Below are positions 26,457-34,003 of a stretch of 64,000 nucleotides of DNA, piece after piece (the first letter of the stretch is position 1; the number at the start of each line of letters is the position of its first letter). The translations under genes were made by a program, and so were the position numbers. The DNA lies in contig JAIDDH010000093.1 of the NCBI GenBank assembly GCA_029055435.1, positions 1 through 64,000 on the forward strand, in the 5' to 3' direction. The notes under the pieces were generated by a model that did no database searches, was not told the DNA's origin, and was given only the letters and a program-made list of their open reading frames with translations. This stretch comes from Acetatifactor sp. (GTDB lineage: Bacteria > Bacillota > Clostridia > Lachnospirales > Lachnospiraceae).

Positions 26457-26995
26457 ACAGCGAAATTCTGCAGACGGGAAAGAGTATTCTGAAGCTTTTG
26501 AAGAAATCCCTCTGTCCCGATTATGTGCGGGACGAGGACACCGTTGTCCTCACCGCACCCTGGGATGAGGAGGACTATAGAGTGGGAGTGTATCTGTATG
26601 ACATACAGGATTATTCTCCGGTTTTTGCCCAGGGCGCTTTTATAGACGAGCAGAAAAGGCGCTTTCCCCCCAAGGCGGCAGAGCTTTCCTATTTGATTTT
26701 CTGTAATCAGAATCATCGCTTCGGTGGTCTGCAGAGGGAGCAGCTCCATATGGTGTTAAACGAGATCGTCCGCGCCATATACGACAATCCCGTGTTGGAG
26801 AGAGAGGACGGGGAGAATGTGGAGATTTCTTTTCTGCGGGAGGATGTGGAGTTTAAGATACGGCTGTGGGGAAGCTTTCATCAGGCGCTGTGGCCTGCCG
26901 TGTATGTGAAAGCCGCGCCCGTTCTGATAGCTTCCAGAAGGCTTCAGTCCATCAACAGAGTGCAGGAAAGAGATTACGGCGTGGAAAAGAGGTAA
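26432..26995 (+). CDS. DUF4255 tail terminator/cap protein (Pvc16-like)
   Basis: A 187-aa protein of the DUF4255 type, with GVYLYDIQDYSP, KAAELSYLIFCNQN and the C-terminal LWPAVYVKAAPVLIASRR. In PVC and Afp the homologue (Pvc16/Afp16) caps the tail tube and ends sheath polymerisation. GGGAGG precedes the ATG. Most eCIS clusters place this gene last or near the ATPase; here it is second. The family call is supported by both motif and context. Confidence 0.85.
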   Translation: MDSGQDRLDSEILQTGKSILKLLKKSLCPDYVRDEDTVVLTAPWDEEDYRVGVYLYDIQDYSPVFAQGAFIDEQKRRFPPKAAELSYLIFCNQNHRFGGLQREQLHMVLNEIVRAIYDNPVLEREDGENVEISFLREDVEFKIRLWGSFHQALWPAVYVKAAPVLIASRRLQSINRVQERDYGVEKR

Positions 26996-27000
26996 TTTAT

Positions 27001-27384
27001 ATGAAACCTGTAGTGGTTCAGGGAACTTTATTAAAATGCAGTTTCGGAAACATGCCCACACCGATTATGGTCCTGCCTGACAAAAAGGTGAATGCCATGA
27101 CGCCTGTGGCGGTAAAGACGGATCACATCCCGTTTTTGAATATTTTACCTTTCGGCATGTGCTCCAATCCCGCCAATCCCATGGTGATGGCGGCAACTAC
27201 GGCGGCATTGGGGGTGCTGACGCCCATGCCCTGTATTCCCTGTACTGCGCAGGATTGGAGTAAGCCCTGTCAGAAGGTAAAAGTACATGGAAAGGAAGCC
27301 ATCAATATGGATTCCAAATTGCAATGTGTTTACGGAGGAAATATACAGGTGACGGCGCCTGTCTGTCCCACCGTGCTTCTCTGA
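27001..27384 (+). CDS. DUF4280 PAAR-like spike tip protein
   Basis: A 127-aa protein from ATG 27001. It is a Gly/Pro/Cys-rich beta protein with the DUF4280 pattern: VVQGTLLKCSFGNMPTP, a PFLNILPFGMCSNPANP turn, CIPCTAQDW, and C-terminal LQCVYGGNIQVTAP. The family caps the spike like PAAR proteins; Cys and His side chains may hold a metal. Eight cysteines in 127 residues is high and fits metal binding. It sits between the tail terminator and the sheath. Confidence 0.87.
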   Translation: MKPVVVQGTLLKCSFGNMPTPIMVLPDKKVNAMTPVAVKTDHIPFLNILPFGMCSNPANPMVMAATTAALGVLTPMPCIPCTAQDWSKPCQKVKVHGKEAINMDSKLQCVYGGNIQVTAPVCPTVLL

Positions 27385-27437
27385 AAAAATAAATGGTTTA
27401 GTATGTTTATGCCGCAGAGGCGGCGGAAAGGAGTAAT

Positions 27438-29183
27438 ATGGCAGAATATTTATCACCGGGTGTATATGTGGAGGAGTTTGACTCCGGAATCAAGGCAATG
27501 GAGGGTGTAGGCACCAGCACTGCAGGCTTTGTGGGCATGGCTCAGAAGGGACCAATTCAGGGACTTCCGGTATTGATTACCAGCATGGCAGATTATCAGA
27601 GACGTTTTGGCGGGTATCTGCCGGAGCGCACTTATGGGGACATGCGCTTTCTGCCCTATGCGGTGGAACAGTTCTTTAACAATGGCGGTTCCTCCTGTTA
27701 TGTGATGAGAGTGTGCGGGGATGCTGCGAGTGCAAAAGGTGTCTTTGTCGGAGTTGACAAAGAAAATCAATTTCTGGAGCTGTGCGCATCCAATCCCGGA
27801 GCATGGGGCAGCAGACTTCAGGCAAAGCTTGCAGCCGTGTTAAAAAACAGAGCAGAGGTGACAGGGGTGGATGGCGCGAAAGTGATCGTGAAGGATGCAG
27901 GGAGCTATCAGCAGGGAGACATTGCCTGTCTTCAGACAATCACCACTGTCCAGACGGACGATAAATCCGAAACATCCGTCACTTTGTCCTATCATTACAT
28001 CGACAGCGTAGAGGGCAGCGCCGTCACACTTCAGGGCGACTTGCCGGCAGCAGAGAATGCCGAGCGTTTCCTGTATCTGGTGGAATGGAATGTGGCGGTG
28101 GGAGACGATACGGCGGCGGAACAGTACGAAGGGATTTCCCTGAATCCCGCCCGCAGCAATTATGCGGAGCAGGCCATGGAGAAATCCCAGTTGGTTACCG
28201 TGAGCGTGCAGACGGATAAATTAAAAGAAATCGGGACATTATTGGGAGACGCCAAAGAACCTTCTATTTCAATTGTGTTTGAGGGTGGAAATGACGGCGA
28301 AATCAAACCGGATCAGTCGGAGAATGTGCAGCTCTACATAGGGGAGGACGGTTCGCCGGATCAGAGAACGGGGCTGATGGCGTTTAAGACTCTTTCGGAT
28401 GTGAGTATCATGGCGATTCCGGGCATCACGGACAAAGCAGTGCAGAGCGCCCTTGTGAGTCACTGTGAAAATATGGGCAATCGCTTTGCCATTCTGGATA
28501 TGCCGGCGGATGCAAAGGAAGTGTCCGCATTGCAGGAATTCAGAGAGAATATAGATTCCAATTACGCCGCCATGTATCATCCCTGGCTGCAGTGCTATGA
28601 TCCCCTGGTCAATCGCAATGTGTTTCTGCCGCCCTCCGGCTCCATGGCCGGAATCTACGGGCGCACGGACAATACCAGAGGAGTACATAAAGCACCCGCA
28701 AATGAGGTCGTCAGGAATTGTATGGGACTTTCCGTGAAATACAACGAGGCGGAGCAGGGGAAGCTGAATCCCAAGGGCATCAATCTGATCCGGCAGCTTC
28801 CCGGACAGGGAATCCGGGTGTGGGGAGCCAGAACCTGCTCCAGCGACGGCAACTGGAAATATGTCAATGTGAGAAGACTCTTTATCTTTATCGAGGAATC
28901 CATCAAGGCAAATACCAATTGGGCAGTATTTGAGCCCAATGATGAAATCCTCTGGTCAAGAGTGGAGGGAACCATCCGGGTATTTTTGACCACACAGTGG
29001 AGAAACGGTGCTCTGGCGGGCACGACGGCCGATGAGGCATTTTTTATCAACATAGGGAAGAGCACCATGACGGAGGATGATATCCTGAACGGAAGACTGA
29101 TCTGCGTCATAGGCGTAGCTCCGGTACGGCCCGCGGAGTTTGTGGTATTCCGCATCACCCAGAAAATGGAAAGCGCACAGTGA
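27438..29183 (+). CDS. contractile tail sheath protein (Pvc2-like)
   Basis: A 581-aa sheath protein. The N-terminus (LSPGVYVEEFDSGIKAMEGV, then TAGFVGMAQKGP) and the C-terminal handshake region (GIRVWGARTCSSDGNWKYV, VRRLFIFIEESI) are diagnostic of phage and eCIS sheaths. A variable insert domain lies at about residues 100-280. AAAGGAG precedes the ATG. PVC and Afp have three sheath paralogues; only one is present here. It contracts to drive the inner tube. Confidence 0.96.
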   Translation: MAEYLSPGVYVEEFDSGIKAMEGVGTSTAGFVGMAQKGPIQGLPVLITSMADYQRRFGGYLPERTYGDMRFLPYAVEQFFNNGGSSCYVMRVCGDAASAKGVFVGVDKENQFLELCASNPGAWGSRLQAKLAAVLKNRAEVTGVDGAKVIVKDAGSYQQGDIACLQTITTVQTDDKSETSVTLSYHYIDSVEGSAVTLQGDLPAAENAERFLYLVEWNVAVGDDTAAEQYEGISLNPARSNYAEQAMEKSQLVTVSVQTDKLKEIGTLLGDAKEPSISIVFEGGNDGEIKPDQSENVQLYIGEDGSPDQRTGLMAFKTLSDVSIMAIPGITDKAVQSALVSHCENMGNRFAILDMPADAKEVSALQEFRENIDSNYAAMYHPWLQCYDPLVNRNVFLPPSGSMAGIYGRTDNTRGVHKAPANEVVRNCMGLSVKYNEAEQGKLNPKGINLIRQLPGQGIRVWGARTCSSDGNWKYVNVRRLFIFIEESIKANTNWAVFEPNDEILWSRVEGTIRVFLTTQWRNGALAGTTADEAFFINIGKSTMTEDDILNGRLICVIGVAPVRPAEFVVFRITQKMESAQ

Positions 29184-29196
29184 GGAGGAACAGTAG

Positions 29197-29628
29197 ATGG
29201 CAATGGTATATCCCTTTAAAAAATATAATTATGAGGTCACGATTGACGGCAATGTGGTAGGCGGATTTTCGGAGGTCAGCGCGCCGGATGTGTCCTCGGA
29301 CCCCATCGAGTACCGGGAAGGCAATTTTGCGGTAAATACGGTGGGCAAGCAGCCCGGCATCATCAAATACGGCAATATCACGCTCAAATGGGGCATGACA
29401 AAATCCATGGATCTGTATAACTGGATGAAGGAGGTGGAGGGCGGTACCATCAACCGCAAGACAGTGGTGATCAGTCTCCACGATGACAAACAGACCGAGA
29501 TCGCAAAGTGGACGGTAATCTCCGCGTGGCCCACCAAGTATACCGCGCCGGACTTCAACGCCACCAGCAACGAGGTTGCGGTGGAGACGCTGGAGCTGGC
29601 CCATGAGGGTGTGACGAGAGACAAATAG
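29197..29628 (+). CDS. inner tube protein (Pvc1-like, gp19 fold)
   Basis: A 143-aa tube protein: YNYEVTIDGNVVGGFSEVSA, IKYGNITLKWGMTKSMDLYNW, and a C-terminal ELAHEGVTRD. This is the T4-like virus tail tube family that forms hexameric rings stacked into the inner tube. It directly follows the sheath gene (13-base gap, GAGGAGGAAC site), the order seen in most contractile systems. Confidence 0.95.
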   Translation: MAMVYPFKKYNYEVTIDGNVVGGFSEVSAPDVSSDPIEYREGNFAVNTVGKQPGIIKYGNITLKWGMTKSMDLYNWMKEVEGGTINRKTVVISLHDDKQTEIAKWTVISAWPTKYTAPDFNATSNEVAVETLELAHEGVTRDK

Positions 29629-29646
29629 CGGAGGTAGGGAATACAA

Positions 29647-30015
29647 ATGTTGATTCAGACGGAATATGAATTTACACTGCCCAAGGGATATGTGGATTCC
29701 CGGGGCACACTGCATCGACAGGGCGTTATGCGGCTGGCCACGGCGCTGGATGAGATCGAAGCCATGAAACACCCCGGGATAAAGGGCAATCAGGATTATC
29801 TGTCCGTGGTTTTGCTGTCCCGAGTGGTATCAAAATTGGAGGGAGTGGACGAGATAACGCCGGAACTCATCGGGAAATTGTTCACGGCGGATTTCACCTA
29901 TCTCCAGAATATGTATGAGACCGTCAACAAGGCCGAGGATCCGATGATTCAGGTGCAGTGTCCTCACTGCGGTAAAAGTTTTACTGACACGCTAAATTTT
30001 GCTATAGGGGAATGA
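29647..30015 (+). CDS. phage-tail assembly chaperone-like protein
   Basis: A 122-aa protein. Residues 1-90 (LPKGYVDSRGTLHRQGVMRLATALDEIEAM is the region; GNQDYLSVVLLSRVV follows) resemble the small tail assembly proteins found between tube genes in eCIS. The C-terminus has one CPHC knuckle; a complete zinc ribbon would need a second Cys pair, which is absent. The stop overlaps the next small gene's ATG (ATGA). Confidence 0.72.
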   Translation: MLIQTEYEFTLPKGYVDSRGTLHRQGVMRLATALDEIEAMKHPGIKGNQDYLSVVLLSRVVSKLEGVDEITPELIGKLFTADFTYLQNMYETVNKAEDPMIQVQCPHCGKSFTDTLNFAIGE

Positions 30016-30188
30016 CCGTGATCGGCCGGGAGGAGCTGTGTCGGGAGCTCTCTTTTATCGGATATTATTTTCATTGGCCGGAAAAGCAGATTCTGCGGAT
30101 GTCTCATCTGGAGAGACGCAGATACTGCGAGGAAATCAACCGCATCAATAAGAAGATCAACGGTGATAAAAATCTGTTTCGGCCCTGA
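30012..30188 (+). CDS. 58-aa DUF6760-like eCIS protein
   Basis: A short gene whose ATG overlaps the previous stop by four bases and which ends with TGA at 30186-30188. It reads FIGYYFHWPEKQILRMSH, then ERRRYCEEINRINKKIN. This closely follows the DUF6760 pattern (HFHWP, then a basic patch and EEIxRIN) known from eCIS clusters, where it sits beside tube and assembly genes. The role is unknown; it is probably an assembly factor. It is easy to miss by length filters. Confidence 0.8.
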   Translation: MTVIGREELCRELSFIGYYFHWPEKQILRMSHLERRRYCEEINRINKKINGDKNLFRP

Positions 30189-30212
30189 TATTACAGTACA
30201 AAGGAGCGCGTT

Positions 30213-30647
30213 ATGGCACAGCAGTCATTTCCCCAGTTTGTAAATCCCTTGCCCGGTTATCGTTTTATTGTGTCAGTGAACAATATACTCATGGGATTCC
30301 AGAAGATTTCAGGAATTCGGAGACAGGTTGAGACGGAGAGCTATCAGGAGGGCGGCGCCAATATATGGATGCATGTATTTCCGAAATTCTGCGGAGGAGA
30401 GCAGCTTCTGCGTCTGGAAAAAGGGATTTACGCGGGGCAGATTAATCCCTTATGTCTGACGGGACAGAAAATACCGGGGGCTCTCAATGTGATGGTCACG
30501 GACAGTCAGGGCAGACCGTTAAAGAACTATCTGTTCATGGAACTGATCGTAAAAGCCTGGGAGATCGGAGAGATGAGCGCGGATCAGAACGGTGTGTTAA
30601 TCGACCGGTTTGAGGTCAGCTATGAATATTTTCAGATAGTGGGGTGA
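30213..30647 (+). CDS. second tube protein (Pvc5-like tube initiator)
   Basis: A 144-aa gp19-fold tube protein, diverged from the main one: PLPGYRFIVSVNNILMGFQK, SYQEGGANIWMHVFP, and C-terminal RFEVSYEYFQIVG. In PVC and Afp a second tube-like protein joins the main tube to the hub and initiates polymerisation. An AAAGGAG site precedes the ATG. Position before the Pvc7-like gene agrees with this role. Confidence 0.9.
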   Translation: MAQQSFPQFVNPLPGYRFIVSVNNILMGFQKISGIRRQVETESYQEGGANIWMHVFPKFCGGEQLLRLEKGIYAGQINPLCLTGQKIPGALNVMVTDSQGRPLKNYLFMELIVKAWEIGEMSADQNGVLIDRFEVSYEYFQIVG

Positions 30648-30652
30648 TAAGT

Positions 30653-30991
30653 TTGGAAATAAAGTCCATTATCTATGAGGCACATAGTATTCATTTGGAG
30701 TATGCGCGGCCGGGAGGGAGCGCGGCAGCCAAAACAGAAAGCATAGATTTGAGCAGGGAGAGGGAGAAGCTGAAGGAGTCGCTGCTTCCCTTTGTGAAAG
30801 AGGCCGTGCAGAAGCAGCTAAAGGAGGAGCGGGAATACTACAAATCCCGTCCTTCTCTGGCGGCAAAGCATATGGAACAAATCTTTGGAGCAGGCAATGT
30901 GGAGCAGGCCTTTCTTCCCAGAGTCACTTCGCAGATATATGAGCGGATAGAAGAACGCATTCGTCAGGAGAGCATCCGAAAAGGCAGATAG
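30653..30991 (+). CDS. small helical eCIS protein of unknown role
   Basis: A 112-aa protein if translation starts at TTG 30653, with GGGG eight bases upstream; GTG 30644, overlapping the previous stop, is the alternative and adds three residues. The protein is charged and mainly helical after residue 30, with a Glu/Lys coiled-coil-like part (LSREREKLKESLLPFVKEAV). The family is not recognised. Its place between the second tube gene and the Pvc7-like gene suggests a baseplate or assembly partner. Confidence 0.65.
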   Translation: MEIKSIIYEAHSIHLEYARPGGSAAAKTESIDLSREREKLKESLLPFVKEAVQKQLKEEREYYKSRPSLAAKHMEQIFGAGNVEQAFLPRVTSQIYERIEERIRQESIRKGR

Positions 30992-31012
30992 TGACCGGGA
31001 TTGGAGGAAGGC

Positions 31013-31684
31013 ATGATATTAAAAAAAGCATTTATCTGTCCCTTTGACGGTACACATACGGACCGCAGGCATGCCTCTGCATTTTATGTACCCTTTAATC
31101 CCACTGAACTGACGATAGAAGAGGCAATCGGATTGTCGGATGTGGACGAGCATGAATACAGAGATCAGGCCAAAACTCTCTTAGCCGGGCGGAGCATCGG
31201 CTGGCAGAGCCCCATGGAGGGCAGTTCCAAGAGCACAAAAAAAGGCAAAATTACGCTTTCCATGACGCTTTTTTTTAATACGCTGACATCTCTCTATCAG
31301 GAGTCCTATGAGGATGTGCGGGATTATATTAAAAAACTTTATTTTTACGACAATAAAGACGTCGCCAAGGATAAAAAACCGCAGCAGATTTATTTTGAAT
31401 GGGGCAGCATCGGTGTGGCGGGCATATTGACGCGGATGCAGGTCCGCTACACTATGTTTTCACCGGACGGAAAACCTGTGCGGGCGCAGGTGGAGATTTC
31501 CATTGCGGGTCAATACTATGGAGAGAAACAGCAGAATGCGGCAGTCGGTTCGGGAAATCAGAACACGGATAGGACCTCTGAAGGGACAATCGAGATACCG
31601 GAGACGGGATTGAGCAACTGGAAGGATGACTATAAAGACCCGGGCAATCCCCGGCTGAAGCTGGGAGATACCTCGGCGGTCTGA
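31013..31684 (+). CDS. contractile injection system tube/baseplate protein (Pvc7-like)
   Basis: A 223-aa protein from ATG 31013 (GGAGG five bases upstream). Residues 1-170 match the CIS tube N-terminal family: FYVPFNPTELTIEEA, SMTLFFNTLTSLYQES, then IYFEWGSIGVAGILTRM and RAQVEISIAGQY. In PVC and Afp the homologue carries a C-terminal LysM domain; here the C-terminus is only a short Thr/Gly/Pro-rich tail, so LysM seems to be lost. It links tube to hub in the baseplate. Confidence 0.85.
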   Translation: MILKKAFICPFDGTHTDRRHASAFYVPFNPTELTIEEAIGLSDVDEHEYRDQAKTLLAGRSIGWQSPMEGSSKSTKKGKITLSMTLFFNTLTSLYQESYEDVRDYIKKLYFYDNKDVAKDKKPQQIYFEWGSIGVAGILTRMQVRYTMFSPDGKPVRAQVEISIAGQYYGEKQQNAAVGSGNQNTDRTSEGTIEIPETGLSNWKDDYKDPGNPRLKLGDTSAV

Positions 31685-31703
31685 TATCCGGGAGGAAAAA
31701 ATA

Positions 31704-32789
31704 TTGGCACAGAAGACGGAGGGAAAAAATTTAGCTGAAAAATATAAGGATTTTGCAAATCCCTGTATTCAGGTATCGGTAAAAGGACGGCAGATTCCCA
31801 TGGAGACGGGATGTTCCATGGAGCGGGCAGAAATTCTCTCCACTCTGGAGAGAGAGCCGGACATGGCAGTTCTGGTATATTTGGTGAGACCCGCGGAAAA
31901 TGTCGGTTCCAATAATATAGAAGATATCCTTGATTTAGGGGAAAAGGTAGAAATCAAGATCGGTTACGGCGAGACTTTATCCCGGGTATTCCTCGGATAT
32001 CTGCATGAGATTCAGGTGTATGACTGCGGGCAGGGACTGTGGGAATATACGCTGTTTTGTCTGGATGTGAAGGGACTGATGAAAAAGAACAGCTCTTTTC
32101 AGGTGTCCGGTTCCCAAAAGGTGCAGCAGATATTGACGGAAATCCTGAATACTTCCTGCTATCAGAGCCTGATGGAGAAGCGGGACGTGGGGACGCTGCC
32201 CAAGTTTTTAAATCAGGATTGTGTGATAAAGGGTGAGACACATTATGACTGGCTCTGTGGGCTGGCTGATTATCTGGGCTATACGTTTTTTTGTGACCGG
32301 GGAAAGTTGACTTTCAAAGAGCTTGAAAAGGATACGGCAGATACCTATATCCTGACAAAGGAGTATGGGCTGCAGGCTGTGCGGATGGTGACAACACTGA
32401 CCGGACAGACCGGAAACATACAGATCAACGGATATAACCGAAAGGATGAGAAAATCACAGGCAGCGAGAAATGGCCGGGCGTTTCAGGCCCGTTTTGCGG
32501 GAGCATGAAGAAATTGTTAAAGGACTGCCGTTATGTGCGGTGGAATATGGAGCTGGAGACAGGGGAACAGGCGGTTCATCAGGCGAAGGATTTTATGGAC
32601 AGAGCGGTGAGAAAATGCGCGCGTCTGGAGGCACTTCATATCGGCCTGCCGGAGCTGAGACCGGGAGTGTACGTATCTGTCAATGAAGAAAAGCAATCCA
32701 GTCTGTCGGGCACTCTGTATGTGGATCAGACCATGCATCTGATAGATGAGGGAGGATACCGGACCGTGGTGCGGGGAGCCAGAAAGTAG
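31704..32789 (+). CDS. gpD-like hub protein (N-terminal half of Pvc8/VgrG)
   Basis: A 361-aa protein starting at TTG 31704, preceded by GGGAGG. It matches the gp27/gpD hub fold: VKIGYG-type strand (EKVEIKIGYGETLSRVFLGYL), CLDVKGLMKKNSSF, HYDWLCGLADYLGYTFF and a C-terminal barrel. In PVC the hub and spike are one protein (Pvc8, VgrG-like); here the spike part is encoded by the next gene, so the VgrG-type protein is split. Confidence 0.88.
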   Translation: MAQKTEGKNLAEKYKDFANPCIQVSVKGRQIPMETGCSMERAEILSTLEREPDMAVLVYLVRPAENVGSNNIEDILDLGEKVEIKIGYGETLSRVFLGYLHEIQVYDCGQGLWEYTLFCLDVKGLMKKNSSFQVSGSQKVQQILTEILNTSCYQSLMEKRDVGTLPKFLNQDCVIKGETHYDWLCGLADYLGYTFFCDRGKLTFKELEKDTADTYILTKEYGLQAVRMVTTLTGQTGNIQINGYNRKDEKITGSEKWPGVSGPFCGSMKKLLKDCRYVRWNMELETGEQAVHQAKDFMDRAVRKCARLEALHIGLPELRPGVYVSVNEEKQSSLSGTLYVDQTMHLIDEGGYRTVVRGARK

Positions 32790-32805
32790 CATAGGAGGTA
32801 TAAGC

Positions 32806-33609
32806 ATGATCTCTGATTACATAGATGGCAATGAGATAATACGGGAGACGGATGGAACAGGCATGTGTCCCACCTACGATGTCTGGGGTATCGTGACGGA
32901 AGCCTCGGATAGCACCGAAAAGGGAAATGTGCGGGTGAAAATTAAGACCATGCAGGATAATCAGGATATTTTTGATAATGTTCCGGTACTGACCAATTAT
33001 GGGGGCGGCGATTACGGTTTTTTTTGTCTGCCGGAGGAGGGAGATGTGGTTCAGTTGACTTTTCCGGGGGGAGATTTCCGCCATCCGGTCGTCACAGGCT
33101 GCCGATTTCCCGCGGACAGTGAGTTTGTGAAGGGTCTGTACGATAAGGACAATCTGAAAAAGGCATGGCAGATGAAAAACGGCAGCGCGATACTTTTTTC
33201 GGGTGAGAAGGGCAAGGAACGGATAGAAATCCGCGGCTCGGAAAAGATGCGGTGGGAGCTGGACGAGGAAAAGCAGCAGATTGGGTTCGGAGATCAGGAA
33301 GAGAAAAATAAGGTCTCTGTGGCCAAAAAGGATGGGAAAGTCATCGTCACGGCAGAAAAAGAAATCTGTCTCGAATGTGGAGAGAGCAGTCTGGTGTTAA
33401 AAAAGAATGGCTCCATTGTCCTGAGCGGCAAGGAATTGACGCTGGAGGCCAAGACCATTCAAATTCAGGGCAAGAGCAAGGTACAGATAAAAGGGCAGGA
33501 CCTCACCATGGAAGGTGCCACGGGGATTTCCATAACGGCCAAGGGGCAGATCAAGGCGGAGAGCAAAGGGCCCCTGAAGCTTTCGGGAGCCATGATTCAC
33601 TTGAATTGA
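32806..33609 (+). CDS. gpV-like baseplate spike protein (OB-fold, C-terminal half of VgrG)
   Basis: A 267-aa protein from ATG 32806 with AGGAGGT upstream. An OB-fold domain (YDVWGIVTEASDSTEKGNVRV, FFCLPEEGDVVQLTFPGGD, HPVVTGCRF) is followed by a repetitive beta-helix-like C-terminus with many Lys/Gly/Ile strands (TLEAKTIQIQGKSKVQIKG), as in VgrG and gpV spikes. It should sit on the gpD hub and carry the PAAR-like tip. Confidence 0.9.
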   Translation: MISDYIDGNEIIRETDGTGMCPTYDVWGIVTEASDSTEKGNVRVKIKTMQDNQDIFDNVPVLTNYGGGDYGFFCLPEEGDVVQLTFPGGDFRHPVVTGCRFPADSEFVKGLYDKDNLKKAWQMKNGSAILFSGEKGKERIEIRGSEKMRWELDEEKQQIGFGDQEEKNKVSVAKKDGKVIVTAEKEICLECGESSLVLKKNGSIVLSGKELTLEAKTIQIQGKSKVQIKGQDLTMEGATGISITAKGQIKAESKGPLKLSGAMIHLN

Positions 33610-33622
33610 GGAGGAATGGGAA

Positions 33623-34003
33623 ATGCCAACAGGATGGAAATTTCCCTTTGCCATATCAACCGAACATGGGAGAGTGGAAGTCAGCGAGCTAAAAGAAAAT
33701 ATCCGGGAATCGGTAAAAATCATTCTTTTGACGGAGCCGGGCGAGAGGATGCTGCACCCGGAGTTTGGAACCAAGCTGCATCAATTCCTGTTTGAGAATA
33801 TAGACAGGCAGACTCAGGAAATGATAGAGCGGGAAGTCAGACATTCTCTTCAGATGTGGGAGAACCGGATATGGAATATAGAAGTCAGCGCGGATGCGGA
33901 AGAGGAAAAGCAGGGAATGCTCCGAGTCACGGTCTCTTATGAGATTGTAGGCGAGATTATGGGCCGGGGGGAAAATGACAGGGTGGAGGTTCTGGTGATA
34001 TGA
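33623..34003 (+). CDS. GPW/gp25 baseplate wedge protein (Pvc9-like)
   Basis: A 126-aa gp25-family protein: WKFPFAISTEHGRVEVSE, IRESVKIILLTEPGERMLHPEFGTKLHQFLFE. The EPGER/HPEFG stretch is the family hallmark. It starts sheath assembly at the baseplate. GAGGAGG precedes the ATG and the stop overlaps the next ATG (ATGA). Confidence 0.96.
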   Translation: MPTGWKFPFAISTEHGRVEVSELKENIRESVKIILLTEPGERMLHPEFGTKLHQFLFENIDRQTQEMIEREVRHSLQMWENRIWNIEVSADAEEEKQGMLRVTVSYEIVGEIMGRGENDRVEVLVI

